From the NCBI GenBank assembly GCA_016212215.1, contig JACRGV010000089.1, positions 1 through 64,000 of the forward strand: a stretch of 64,000 nt of DNA, in the 5' to 3' direction. Below are positions 34,250 to 42,810 of this stretch, piece after piece. Below the pieces are notes generated by a model. That model did no database searches and was not told the origin of the DNA. It worked only from the letters and a program-made list of their open reading frames with translations. Position 1 is the first letter of the stretch. Each line of letters opens with the position of its first letter. The DNA comes from Nitrospirota bacterium (GTDB lineage Bacteria; Nitrospirota; 9FT-COMBO-42-15; HDB-SIOI813). The position numbers were made by a program, and so were the translations under genes.

Positions 34250-35014
34250 TTATAGTGCAAGGATCAGCTCTAAGGCGGATAAATGCATTGCCACCCGATC
34301 CTCTATAGGAAAAGTTGATGGCGATTCCAGTGTAAGGCAATGTTTTGTACCATGAAGATATAGATATAAAGGAAGAGGTATATTCTTCCTCCTGACAGGG
34401 AATCTTGCCTTCCCTTTTTGTGGACATATTACGCCCCCGCAATTAGGAAATCCATCTATTCTCTCTCTCATATCAATCGGGTACTTTTTAGACATTGTCT
34501 CTATAATCTTTTTTCCTATAGAAGTCTCTTTTTTATTTATGACCTCATAAAGATAAAAGCCTGTTCCATCAACATCTTCATGAAAATCAAGATATAAATC
34601 AAAGTGCCTTCCCTCAATAGCACGCTGATATATTTTAACCTCTTCCGGCGGGTCGTTTCCACCAAATTCGCGATTCAGGTCTATGCCTCTGATATTCTCC
34701 CTTGTGCCTTTTTCAATACCGGTGGGACTGATGCACGGGAATATAGTGAATTGATATTTGTTGTACCATTTATTAATACCTTCTCCTGCAACTCTGCCGC
34801 CTTCCCCCATTTCCCCCATTTCAATGTAACGTAATACAGCCTCTACTCCGGCCGGTTCATCCCCATGAATGCCGGATGAAAGTAATATCTTCTTATTTCC
34901 AATACCGCATTGAAGTATGTATAGAGGATGGCCGGATTCTATTTTGCCGGCCGTAATAATCTCCATGGTTTTATTTTTCTTCAGACGTTTTATTATGGAT
35001 GTGTAATTCCACAT
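34250..35014 (-). CDS. M14/AspA-like zinc carboxypeptidase family protein
   Basis: The zinc hydrolase of the succinylglutamate desuccinylase/aspartoacylase and M14 group has LLSSGIHGDEPAGVEAVLRYIE (zinc His-Glu), GIDLNREFGG (substrate-binding Asn-Arg) and YLDFHEDVDGTGFYLYE (third zinc His). About 255 residues. It probably cleaves an amide or peptide-like bond of a small substrate, perhaps a murein peptide or an N-acyl amino acid. The start is uncertain: ATG at 35014 (MWNYTS) fits family N-termini, another ATG is at 35041, and the ORF is open to a TTG at 35065. Confidence 0.8.
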   Translation of the reverse strand: MWNYTSIIKRLKKNKTMEIITAGKIESGHPLYILQCGIGNKKILLSSGIHGDEPAGVEAVLRYIEMGEMGEGGRVAGEGINKWYNKYQFTIFPCISPTGIEKGTRENIRGIDLNREFGGNDPPEEVKIYQRAIEGRHFDLYLDFHEDVDGTGFYLYEVINKKETSIGKKIIETMSKKYPIDMRERIDGFPNCGGVICPQKGKARFPVRRKNIPLPLYLYLHGTKHCLTLESPSTFPIEDRVAMHLSALELILAL

Positions 35015-35110
35015 TTTGCTGAAAGCACCCTCAGCTAACATTCCTGTACCCACTTTACAAACCAAAACACAAGTAGATTTATAATTATGATGATTTGATT
35101 GCCTATGTCA

Positions 35111-35509
35111 CTATCCTTTCCTCTTCATATGCTCTTTAAGCATGCAACGGTCCATAACAACTATTAACCCTGCATCCCTGGCCTTTTGAGCGGCCTCCTC
35201 ATTGACTATACCCTCCTGCATCCAGACTACCTTTGCCCCAATACTGACGGCAGATTCTACGATGGGCACTATATCCTGTGGTTTTCTGAATATGTCAACA
35301 ATGTCTATTTTTTCAGGCACAGACTGAAGGTCAGGATAGCACTTTACTCCCAGGACTTCGGTAATAGTAGGATTTACTGGTATGATATTGTACCCTTGGC
35401 TTTTAAGGTAGCTTGATACTGTAAGGCTTGGCCTACCGAGCCTGTTCGAGATGCCAACCACGGCAATAGTTCTGGCCTCATTCAGTATATTTTCTATCTC
35501 ATCTTTCAT
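35111..35509 (-). CDS. CoA-binding protein (YccU-like)
   Basis: The 132-residue Rossmann-type protein is of the CoA_binding_2 family: IAVVGISNRLGRPSLTVSSYL, a glycine-poor nucleotide loop, then NPTITEVLGVKCYPDL and VDIFRKP, ending WMQEGIVNEEAAQKARDAGL and MDRCMLKEH. These resemble the N-terminal domain of succinyl-CoA synthetase alpha subunits and bind CoA; their role is unknown. A Shine-Dalgarno AGGAGG is seen before the ATG. It is transcribed away from glgX. Confidence 0.9.
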   Translation of the reverse strand: MKDEIENILNEARTIAVVGISNRLGRPSLTVSSYLKSQGYNIIPVNPTITEVLGVKCYPDLQSVPEKIDIVDIFRKPQDIVPIVESAVSIGAKVVWMQEGIVNEEAAQKARDAGLIVVMDRCMLKEHMKRKG

Positions 35510-35597
35510 ATAGACCTCCTTTTCTTAAATCCGGTATTGTTAAAACATAACCACAGAATATTTATTCTATCGAGGCTCTTGCAAAAGTCTTTGTCAT

Positions 35598-35702
35598 CCC
35601 CGAAATCTTCCATCCCCGATAGAAACATTCGGGGACGGATATGATTTTTTGTTATAAAACAATATATTCCCCCTAAAAACATGCTGGAATGACAGCATGT
35701 TT
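35598..35702. repeat. family E palindromes between divergent genes
   Basis: CCCCGA (35614-35619) pairs with TCGGGG (35629-35634) around TAGAAACAT. AACATGCTG (35678-35686) pairs with CAGCATGTT (35693-35701); on the minus strand the latter hairpin is followed by TTT and a further T-rich run, terminator-like. The rest of the 374-bp gap before glgX shows no gene I can support. Confidence 0.7.
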
Positions 35703-35883
35703 GTACTTTTACAATAAAATAATGAACATATTGGCTAATATTGTCAAGCTTGCATCTCAGGCACAGGCAGGAGGATTAGTCAATGTTCAGGAGACTGGGC
35801 ATAATCTCCAATCTGAATCCAATTGACTTTAAATCCCTTACGCTGGTATCCTGATTTTGGATTTAAGAAAGGAGGGTTAATGT

Positions 35884-38019
35884 ATGGCTTACAAACTTGA
35901 ACATAATACCAATAAAAAAATCTCCGCAGGCAGATACTACCCGATAGGGGCTACTACAGCAAAGGGCGGCGTTAATTTTGCCATATACTCTCAACATTCG
36001 AGTGAAGTTTTTCTGCTTCTCTTTGATACGCCTGACAGTGAACCGACTGACATAATAAAACTTGAGAACCGGACAAAGTATATCCGGCATACGTTTGTTC
36101 ATCGCCTTAAGCCCGGACAGCTTTATGCATTCAAGGTCAGGGGTGAATATAATCCACGCTATGGAATGAGGTTTAATGAGAATAAACTCCTGATTGACCC
36201 ATATTCAAAGGCACTGACCGGCAAGCTTACCAATAAAGATAATCTTCTGCTGGCATACAATCCTGATTTACCTTCACGAGACCTGTCTATTGATGAAAGG
36301 GATAACACAAACATAGTTCCAAAATCCATAGTAGTAGATGACAGTTTTGACTGGAAAGGCGATATACGTCATGAGATCCCTTTTGAAAAGATGATTATTT
36401 ATGAGGTACATCTGAAGGGTTTTACAGCACATAAATCATCAGGTGTAAAATATCCTGGTACTTACATGGGATTTATTGAAAAGATCCCTTATCTCCGTGA
36501 ACTCGGCATAAATACAATAGAGTTTCTGCCTCTTCAGGAATTTTATATTGATGACTTTCTTGTTGAGAGGGAGCTGACCAACTACTGGGGATATAACACA
36601 ATAGGTTTTTTTGCACCAGAGTCGTCATTTAGTACAGGCGGTTCCCCGGGCTGTCAGGTCAATGAGTTCAAGACGCTCGTGCGGGAACTTCATAAGGCCG
36701 GGATTGAAGTAATCATGGACGTGGTTTATAACCACACAAGCGAGGGGAATGAGCTTGGGCCTACTGTATGTTTTAAGGGGATTGATAATCCCACATATTA
36801 CTGCCTTACCGGCGGCCCGTCAGATCCGTATCGTTATTACATGAACTATACCGGATGCGGCAACAGCATGAACCTCTCCAACACCCATGTAATCCGCTTT
36901 GTAATGGACTCACTCCGCTACTGGGTTGAGGTGATGCATGTGGATGGTTTCAGGTTTGACCTTGCATCTGTGCTTGGACGTGAGGCAGGGATGTTTCAAA
37001 GCTCAGCATCATTCTTTGATGCAATATCGCAGGACCCTGTTCTGAACAGGGTAAAGCTGATTGCAGAGCCGTGGGATTTAGGTACATATCAGGTCGGTAA
37101 TTTTCCTGTTGACTGGTCTGAGTGGAACGGCAGGTTCAGGGATACTATCAGGAAATTCGGTAAGGGGGACGGAGGGCAGGTAAGGGAATTGGGATACAGA
37201 TTAACAGGGTCTGCTGACCTTTATGGTGACGATGGGAGGTCTGCATATAACAGCATCAATTTTATTACATGCCACGATGGCTTTACGTTGAAAGACCTTG
37301 TCACCTACAACAGCAAACATAATGATGCAAACCTTGAGAATAATAATGACGGTTCAAATGATAACAGCTCATGGAACTGTGGGGATGAAGGCGAGACCGG
37401 AGACGAAGGCATTATCAGGCTCAGGAAACAGCTTATAAAGAATTACATCTGCTATCTCCTTTTTTCATCAGGTATCCCAATGATACTCGGCGGGGATGAG
37501 TTCATGCGAACCCAGCAAGGTAATAACAATGCATACTGTCAGGACAATGAGATAAGCTGGTTTGACTGGAATGAAACAAGGAATAATTCTGACATGCTTG
37601 AGTTTTTCAGAAAGGCCGTTGCATTTACAAAAAAATATACAATACTACAGAGACGGAAGTTCCTGCTTGGTAATGACCTTAATGCCAATCATATCCCTGA
37701 TATTACATGGTTTGGAAAAGATGGCGGCAAACCTGCATGGGATGACCCTGAACTCCGCACATTATGCTACAGACTTGACGGCGGTGAAGTAAAATCAAGA
37801 TTAGGAAACTACCAGCTCTTCATTATCCTCAATGCTGATTTCACAATACAGGACATCAAAATCCCGCCGATTGAGGATGGCAAAAACTGGTACAGTGTCA
37901 TAGATACCAGCCTCACAAGCGGAGAAGACTTTGCTGCTGACGGCAAAGAACCACTGATTAATCCATCTGACCATTACATTGTTAATCCAAGAAGCACAGT
38001 GGTGCTGGTGGGGAGATAG
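35884..38019 (+). CDS. glgX: glycogen debranching enzyme GlgX
   Basis: The 711-residue GH13 enzyme removes limit-dextrin branches from glycogen. An N-terminal CBM48 (about 15-130: YPIGATTAKGGVNFAIYSQHS) is followed by the catalytic barrel with YEVHLKGFT, VIMDVVYNHTSEG, VDGFRFDLASVLGRE (nucleophile Asp), LIAEPWDLGTYQVGNFP (acid Glu) and NFITCHDGFTLKDLV (third Asp). The insertion NEGGNDN-type region typical for GlgX is visible as NNNDGSNDNSSWNCG. AAGGAGG lies before the ATG. Phosphoglucomutase follows about 700 bp on, opposite strand, consistent with glycogen turnover. Confidence 0.95.
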   Translation: MAYKLEHNTNKKISAGRYYPIGATTAKGGVNFAIYSQHSSEVFLLLFDTPDSEPTDIIKLENRTKYIRHTFVHRLKPGQLYAFKVRGEYNPRYGMRFNENKLLIDPYSKALTGKLTNKDNLLLAYNPDLPSRDLSIDERDNTNIVPKSIVVDDSFDWKGDIRHEIPFEKMIIYEVHLKGFTAHKSSGVKYPGTYMGFIEKIPYLRELGINTIEFLPLQEFYIDDFLVERELTNYWGYNTIGFFAPESSFSTGGSPGCQVNEFKTLVRELHKAGIEVIMDVVYNHTSEGNELGPTVCFKGIDNPTYYCLTGGPSDPYRYYMNYTGCGNSMNLSNTHVIRFVMDSLRYWVEVMHVDGFRFDLASVLGREAGMFQSSASFFDAISQDPVLNRVKLIAEPWDLGTYQVGNFPVDWSEWNGRFRDTIRKFGKGDGGQVRELGYRLTGSADLYGDDGRSAYNSINFITCHDGFTLKDLVTYNSKHNDANLENNNDGSNDNSSWNCGDEGETGDEGIIRLRKQLIKNYICYLLFSSGIPMILGGDEFMRTQQGNNNAYCQDNEISWFDWNETRNNSDMLEFFRKAVAFTKKYTILQRRKFLLGNDLNANHIPDITWFGKDGGKPAWDDPELRTLCYRLDGGEVKSRLGNYQLFIILNADFTIQDIKIPPIEDGKNWYSVIDTSLTSGEDFAADGKEPLINPSDHYIVNPRSTVVLVGR

Positions 38020-38102
38020 GGTTGCATATGAGATTCATACCGTCTCCTTTTGGTTCATGCGGAAGAGCAGAGACGCAGAAGGTGTGCTGGTCATTTTGAC
38101 TG

Positions 38103-38393
38103 TTATTTAACAGCGACCTTTTCAAGCTTTTCTATCTCTCTGCAAAGGTCATTGACTGTTTTACCTTTAAAAATCTCTTTTCTGATTTCAGTGTAGTCTC
38201 CATAACCTGATTCATACTGTAAAATAAACCTTGTGGCATTGAGTATTCCGAGGTTCTTTACAAGGGTATTCCACCCGGCCTCTCTTAAAACAGAGCCTGT
38301 CAGGTTTTTATGATGATGTGTTCTAAGCATTTCTAAAAATGGCCTGTTATAGACGTTTGTATCAAGGTAAATCTTTGTTTTTTCCCGTTTCAA
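38103..38393 (-). pseudogene. chimeric remnant: PIN-toxin start joined to an antitoxin-like protein
   Basis: The 96-residue ORF begins with TTG and reads KIYLDTNVYNRPF, the typical first strand and metal Asp of PIN-domain toxins. From about residue 20 it no longer resembles PIN and instead reads GWNTLVKNLGILNATRFILQ and GYGDYTEIRKEIF, a sequence I associate with small proteins encoded beside PIN toxins. It therefore looks like a fusion left by deletion within a toxin-antitoxin locus. No intact PIN domain remains. A 16-codon ORF abuts it upstream. I call the antitoxin part from memory and with moderate confidence. Confidence 0.5.
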
Positions 38394-38444
38394 TTAATTT
38401 TCTCCATCATACCTCAGTATGTCGAGTTTTAATGTAACAGACAT
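38394..38444 (-). CDS. 16-codon ORF with strong ribosome site, likely antitoxin remnant
   Basis: ATG at 38444 follows AAGGAGGAAGA, an excellent Shine-Dalgarno, and reads MSVTLKLDILRYDGEN before TAA. The stop directly touches the TTG start of the PIN/antitoxin chimera, so the two would be coupled. It looks like what is left of the first gene of a toxin-antitoxin operon. The remaining gap up to 38706 contains no supportable gene. Confidence 0.4.
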   Translation of the reverse strand: MSVTLKLDILRYDGEN

Positions 38445-38706
38445 TCTTCCTCCTTTTCTGATGATACATTATTATTAAATTATAAGGAAAACTTTATTTT
38501 TTTGAGCATAAAGTAACATAAACAAATTATATTGTTAAACATAGAAAAAAACAACGGGACAGAAAAATTAAAAATATTACTGTCCATTTGGACATTCACT
38601 ATACTACCGCGCCTCCGCGTGATACTCCTACTGCCTTGGGGCTGGGAACGGACTGGATGAGACGCAAAAGCGTTTCAGGATTAGCAGCATCGGCCTGTTT
38701 AATGAA

Positions 38707-40353
38707 TCAAGAGGAACTGAATGCAGTACTGATAAGTATCTCTGCCTCTTCCTGTATCTGCCTGAGATGTTCTTTTCCTATGAAACTCTCTGCATAGACC
38801 TTGTAAATATCCTCTGTCCCTGAGGGCCTTGCGGCAAACCATCCGTTTTCAGTAACAACCTTGAGACCACCAATGGGTGCCCCGTTTCCCGGTGCTCTGG
38901 TGAATGTTGCAATTATCTTTTCTCCGGCGAGGGAAGTTGTTTTAATCTGTTCCGGCGAGAGTTTTTCAAGTATCTTTTTCTGTTCTCTTGTTGCAGATAC
39001 ATCACTTCTCTCATACACAGGATTGCCGAACATCTCTGTCAGTTCGTGATACTGTTCCCCCGGGTCGCGGCCTGTCCTTGCAGTCATTTCCGCAGCAAGG
39101 AGGTCCATGATGAATCCGTCCTTATCAGTGGTCCATACTGTTCCGTCTTTCCTAAGGAAAGAGGCCCCTGCGCTCTCCTCTCCGCCAAACCCGCAGGAAC
39201 CATCAATTAGTCCGTCTACAAACCACTTGAATCCTACAGGTACTTCTGAAAGCCTTCTCCCCAGATGTCTTGCTACCCTGTCTATCATACTGCTGCTGAC
39301 AAGGGTTTTTCCAACCGCAGCATCGCTCCTCCAGTTGTTCCTGTTCTGGAACAGATACCGGATGGCCACAGATAGATAGTGATTCGGATTCATAAGACCT
39401 GATCCCGGGGTAACAATCCCGTGCCGGTCAAAGTCAGGGTCATTACCAAAAGCAATGTCATATTGATCCCTGAAATCAATAAGGCTTGCCATTGCATAAG
39501 GAGATGAGCAGTCCATCCTGATCCTGCCGTCCTTGTCAACGGTCATAAAACGGAATGTCGGATCTGCATGCCGGTTTTTTTCCTCAATATTCAGGCCGTA
39601 TCTCTCTGCAATAGGATCCCAGAATGCGAGGCCGGCCCCTCCCATGGCATCGGCGCCAATCCTCAGATTGGCAGAGCGTATACAGTCCATGTCTATTATC
39701 TGTGCCAGATCTTCAACATAATATTTGATGTAATCATACTCTTTTGTTGTACCTGCCTTAATCGCCCTTTCGTATGGGATCCTTTTTACACTGCTGTTGC
39801 TATTTCTCATTAGATCATTTGCCCTGTTTTCTATCCACCTTGTAATACCGGTATCAGCAGGGCCGCCGTTTGGAGGATTGTATTTTATCCCGCCGCTTTC
39901 AGGAGGATTGTGAGATGGTGTAATAACAATGCCATCAGCCATACCTGATTGTCTACCACGGTTGTAGGTCAGTATGGCATGTGAAACAACAGGCGTGGGA
40001 GTGTACCCACGACCCGACTGGATCAATACGTCAATCCCATTGGCTGACAGCACTTCCAGTGCCGTCACATAAGCAGGCTCAGACAGTGCATGAGTATCCA
40101 TGCCGAGAAATAACGGGCCGTCTATCCCATTCTCTTTGCGGTACTGTATGACAGCCTGTGTAATAGCAAGGATATGGTCTTCGTTAAACCCTTTTTGCAG
40201 GGACACCCCTCTGTGTCCTGAAGTGCCAAAGGCAACACACTGGGCCGGATCGGAAACATCAGGATGCAGGGCATAATAAGCGGTTATCAGCTCCGGGACG
40301 TTAATAAGCAGAGAGTATGGGGCAGGTTTTCCTGCCAGAGGATGCAAGGCCAT
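38707..40353 (-). CDS. pgm: phosphoglucomutase (alpha-D-glucose phosphate-specific)
   Basis: The 548-residue enzyme interconverts glucose 1- and 6-phosphate. It shows [17 protein letters not shown] near the start, the phosphoserine loop [20 protein letters not shown], the Mg loop [11 protein letters not shown] (DXDXDR type), the sugar-binding [10 protein letters not shown] and the C-terminal phosphate-binding [14 protein letters not shown]. Length and motifs match the E. coli Pgm type. It converges with the remnant toxin-antitoxin locus and has its own promoter. With glgX it points to glycogen metabolism. Confidence 0.96.
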   Translation of the reverse strand: MALHPLAGKPAPYSLLINVPELITAYYALHPDVSDPAQCVAFGTSGHRGVSLQKGFNEDHILAITQAVIQYRKENGIDGPLFLGMDTHALSEPAYVTALEVLSANGIDVLIQSGRGYTPTPVVSHAILTYNRGRQSGMADGIVITPSHNPPESGGIKYNPPNGGPADTGITRWIENRANDLMRNSNSSVKRIPYERAIKAGTTKEYDYIKYYVEDLAQIIDMDCIRSANLRIGADAMGGAGLAFWDPIAERYGLNIEEKNRHADPTFRFMTVDKDGRIRMDCSSPYAMASLIDFRDQYDIAFGNDPDFDRHGIVTPGSGLMNPNHYLSVAIRYLFQNRNNWRSDAAVGKTLVSSSMIDRVARHLGRRLSEVPVGFKWFVDGLIDGSCGFGGEESAGASFLRKDGTVWTTDKDGFIMDLLAAEMTARTGRDPGEQYHELTEMFGNPVYERSDVSATREQKKILEKLSPEQIKTTSLAGEKIIATFTRAPGNGAPIGGLKVVTENGWFAARPSGTEDIYKVYAESFIGKEHLRQIQEEAEILISTAFSSS

Positions 40354-40412
40354 TGTATCTGTCTCCAGTTTATGCTACTCAATGAATTAATAGAGGAATA
40401 TAATTTTTTGAG

Positions 40413-40441
40413 AGAATATCAGCATAAGATTTTGCTGTCAA
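40413..40441 (-). promoter_or_regulatory. pgm promoter
   Basis: On the minus strand TTGACA (40441-40436) and TATTCT (40418-40413) are exactly 17 bp apart, giving a leader of about 50 nt. Confidence 0.6.
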
Positions 40442-40496
40442 CAGGAACTTCGTCTTGACCCAGCATACCTGATACTGCTATTTTATTTTATGCCAA

Positions 40497-40640
40497 TGAA
40501 ACGTCCATGAGCGGGGCGTTCACAAAGGGTGATGAAAATCAGCGGGACAAGAAAGTCCCGTCTATCCTCGTAGAAATGGATAGGCGGGGTTTTCCAACCC
40601 CGCCGGAAGGGATTTTCGCATGAACGCGCATGAGCGGTGT
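40497..40640. repeat. border + cassette I + degenerate border at the hsdM break point
   Basis: Border hairpin TGAGCGGGGCGTTCA, GGGACAAGAAAGTCCC, CCTATC...GGATAGG with GCGGGG/CCCCGC, then ATTTTCGCATGAACGCGCAT. The last copy of ATGAGC provides the start codon of the HsdM fragment. Confidence 0.9.
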
Positions 40641-41022
40641 GCAGAAACGGATTAAAGAATTGAATGGTGAAATAACAGATGAATTAATACTATTAAAACA
40701 ATACCTATCATTATCAGACCATGAAACATCAGCAAACAAAAAGATAAAAGAGGCACAGTCTGCTTTGGAGGAAAAGGTATTAGATAAATACAAGGCCCTT
40801 ACAGAAACTGAAATAAAAACCCTGCTGGTGGAAGATAAATGGATGGCAGCCCTCGAAAGAGATGTCAAAACCGAGATGGACCGCATCAGCCAGAGGCTTA
40901 CAGGACGGATTAAAGAGCTGGCGGAACGATATGAAACCACCTTGCCGGAGCTGAATACTGAAGTGGGGACACTGGAACAAAAGGTCAATGCACATCTCAA
41001 GAAGATGGGGTTTGTATTATGA
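40630..41022 (+). pseudogene. hsdM: HsdM C-terminal fragment (type I DNA methyltransferase subunit)
   Basis: The 130-residue ORF matches only the helical C-terminal tail of type I methyltransferase subunits: VEDKWMAALERDVKTEMDRI, LTGRIKELAERYETTLP and a closing LKKMG. The catalytic domain with the SAM-binding and NPPY motifs, about 350-400 residues, is gone. The fragment begins inside a repeat module, which supplies ATG and GGAAGGG. Its stop overlaps the next ORF by 4 bp, as in the original operon. It cannot methylate DNA. Confidence 0.75.
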
Positions 41023-41354
41023 GTGAAAAACGATTTGAAGTAGGTAAATCTGAGGAAAACTCACTTTTTTCAGAGGTCCTACCTATTGCCTTATCAATCC
41101 AACGCCTTGCTAAGCAAGCGAGGCAACAATACTCGATGGAGGTGGATGCTGTCATCCGTGAACAATCCCATAGTCGCAAACGGATAGAGCATCTGCTCGA
41201 TGGTATGCTTGATTTCTGTTTTGATGATGGGATGTTAACCTTATATAAAAAACTGTGCCGGTATTACTTTCCCATTGCCCCCGATGCAACAGCTTCATAT
41301 ATCTACGCCTATCGCGACCTGTGGGATACTGAACAGGGAGGACAGGGTGAGTAA
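41019..41354 (+). CDS. small type I R-M operon protein of unknown function
   Basis: A 111-residue, mainly helical protein (RLAKQARQQYSMEVDAVIRE, RIEHLLDGMLDFCFDDGMLTLYKKLCRYYFPI, ASYIYAYRDLWD). I recognise it as a small ORF often placed between hsdM and hsdS in certain type I restriction loci, but not its function. It overlaps the HsdM fragment by 4 bp and the KilA-N remnant by 8 bp, keeping the original spacing. It seems complete. Confidence 0.6.
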   Translation: MSEKRFEVGKSEENSLFSEVLPIALSIQRLAKQARQQYSMEVDAVIREQSHSRKRIEHLLDGMLDFCFDDGMLTLYKKLCRYYFPIAPDATASYIYAYRDLWDTEQGGQGE

Positions 41355-41478
41355 AGACAAGAAAACAATAATAGATGTACGGGGAAGCTCCATTACTGTT
41401 ATTTGTCCCCCTGTTGTCTTTCCCGCAGTTTGTAAGCGGGAATCTGGTTATATCCCAGATCGAGGAAGTGATGAGTAA
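41347..41478 (+). pseudogene. start of a KilA-N/RhuM-like gene, cut by a family E repeat
   Basis: GTG at 41347 overlaps the previous stop and reads SKDKKTIIDVRGSSITVI, which is how KilA-N/RhuM-type proteins of restriction loci often begin. After about 19 codons it runs into CCCCCTGTTGTCTTTCCCGC and the rest (CPPVVFPAVCKRESGY) is repeat-derived. The protein would normally be about 300 residues. The identification rests on a short stretch and on position. Confidence 0.45.
41411..41450. repeat. family E palindrome inside the KilA-N remnant
   Basis: TTCCCGC (41420-41426) pairs with GCGGGAA (41436-41442) around AGTTTGTAA, the same hairpin type as at 12959-12983. Confidence 0.7.
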
Positions 41479-42542
41479 TATACCAAAGGGATACAAACAG
41501 ACTGAGGTGGGGGTTATTCCAGAAGATTGGGATGTAACACCAATTGGAGAATTATTCACTTTCAGCGGTGGGTTGTCAGCTTCAAGAGACCAATTATCAA
41601 ATGTCGGAAGATGATGAAGGTGCAAGCAAACATATTGTTTTATTTAATTCTGAGGGAATACCATTCATTTCAGGACTACATACTATTGTTTCAAAAAGCA
41701 AAAATGACATTATTGATAATCGTTACAAGCGCTATTGTTTTCAGCCTTCTTATGTAAAAAGCCAATTTAAGTTCTATGCTGTGGGTACAAAAGTAACTGG
41801 AATCAGCAAGACAAATATCGCTAAAATCCTCATCCCCCTCCCCCCCAGCAAAGCCGAACAAACCGCCATTGCCGCCGCCCTTTCCGATGCCGATGTGCTC
41901 ATCAGCAGCCTCGAAAAACTCATTGCCAAAAAGCGGAACATCAAGCAGGGGGCGATGCAGGAACTGCTCACCGGCAAAAAACGCCTGCCGGGGTTTAGAG
42001 GGGAGTGGGAAGTGAAGAGGCTGGGGGGAATATTTAACGTAACCGCTGGTGGTGATTTTGATTACTCACTATCCTCATCCATTCAAGATGAAACGTACTG
42101 CTATCCTATATATTCCAACGCCATCTCTGAAAAAGGATTGTATGGGTATAGCTCATATAATGATCATAATGCAGATTCAATCACAGTAACAGCACGGGGG
42201 ACATTAGGCATTGCAAATTATAGAGATCATAAATTTACAGCCATCGGCCGGGTTCTAATTCTGGAACCAAAGGAGGCAATTGACGGCCGGTTCTTTTCGG
42301 AGTTTATAAATAACCGGATTGATTTTGTCGTTGAAAGTACTGGAGTTCCGCAACTAACTGCACCGCAGATTTTTAAATGCGAGTTGCCAGTTCCACCTTT
42401 TGCCGAACAAACCGCCATCGCTCAAATCCTCAGCGATATGGATGCAGAGATTGATAAATTAGAACAGAAGCTGGCAAAATACCGGATGATAAAGCAGGGG
42501 ATGATGCAGGAGCTGCTGACGGGAAGGATACGGATTGTATAA
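41471..42542 (+). pseudogene. hsdS: type I specificity subunit HsdS, frameshifted
   Basis: The gene starts at ATG 41471 (MSNIPKGYKQTEVGVIPEDW, the usual HsdS opening) but hits a stop at 41614 in the first target-recognition domain. The reading continues in a shifted frame from about 41600 to 42542: rest of domain one, central conserved helix (PPSKAEQTAIAAALSDADVL...GAMQELLTGKKRLPG), second recognition domain and closing helix repeat (PPFAEQTAIAQILSD...MMQELLTGRIR). A single indel near GTCGGAAGATGATG would restore it; a sequencing error is possible. When intact, HsdS reads the DNA target for HsdM and HsdR. Confidence 0.85.
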
Positions 42543-42544
42543 TG

Positions 42545-42716
42545 TGTTTACAAAATCCTCCATAGCTCACCCTCCCCCTAACCCCTCCCGTCAAGGGAGG
42601 GGGAATTCTGGATGCATCCTCGTATTTCCCCTCCTGTCAACGGGGGGAATAAACCTTAGTCTCCCTCTCCCCTGGCGGGAGAGGGTCCGGGTGAGGGGGC
42701 CTTATGGATGTTCACA
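42545..42716. repeat. cassette II repeats, several units
   Basis: CCTCCCGTCAAGGGAGGGGG, a degenerate CCCCTCCTGTCAACGGGGGG and CTCCCCTGGCGGGAGAGG, with degenerate border ends. They fill the gap between hsdS and the regulator gene. Confidence 0.85.
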
Positions 42717-42719
42717 AGG

Positions 42720-42754
42720 AAAACTAAAATAACACGTTATGCTATTTTAGTTTT
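42720..42754. promoter_or_regulatory. 12-bp perfect inverted repeat, operator or terminator
   Basis: AAAACTAAAATA (42720-42731) and TATTTTAGTTTT (42743-42754) are perfect reverse complements around an 11-bp loop, with a T-run on the plus strand and an A-run on the other. It could end transcription in either direction. It also overlaps the likely -35 of the next promoter, so it could be an operator. Confidence 0.5.
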
Positions 42755-42764
42755 TATGTATAAT
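42737..42764 (+). promoter_or_regulatory. promoter of the AlbA_2 regulator/mini-HsdR operon
   Basis: TATAAT (42759-42764) with TTATGC (42737-42742) 16 bp upstream, the latter inside the inverted repeat. The leader to ATG 42811 would be about 40 nt and contains AAGGAT. Confidence 0.45.
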
Positions 42765-42810
42765 CTAAAACAACAGTCGTGGTTATTTTAATTTTAAGGA
42801 TACGCCTCGT

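Noticed and set aside
35722-35826. 34-codon ORF (MNILANIVKLASQ...) upstream of glgX
   Set aside because: No Shine-Dalgarno and no similarity I recognise; kept out for lack of support.
38588-38797. 69-codon plus-strand ORF before the pgm stop
   Set aside because: Mostly antisense to pgm and without a ribosome site.
42535-42732. 65-codon ORF after hsdS
   Set aside because: Made entirely of cassette II repeat sequence.
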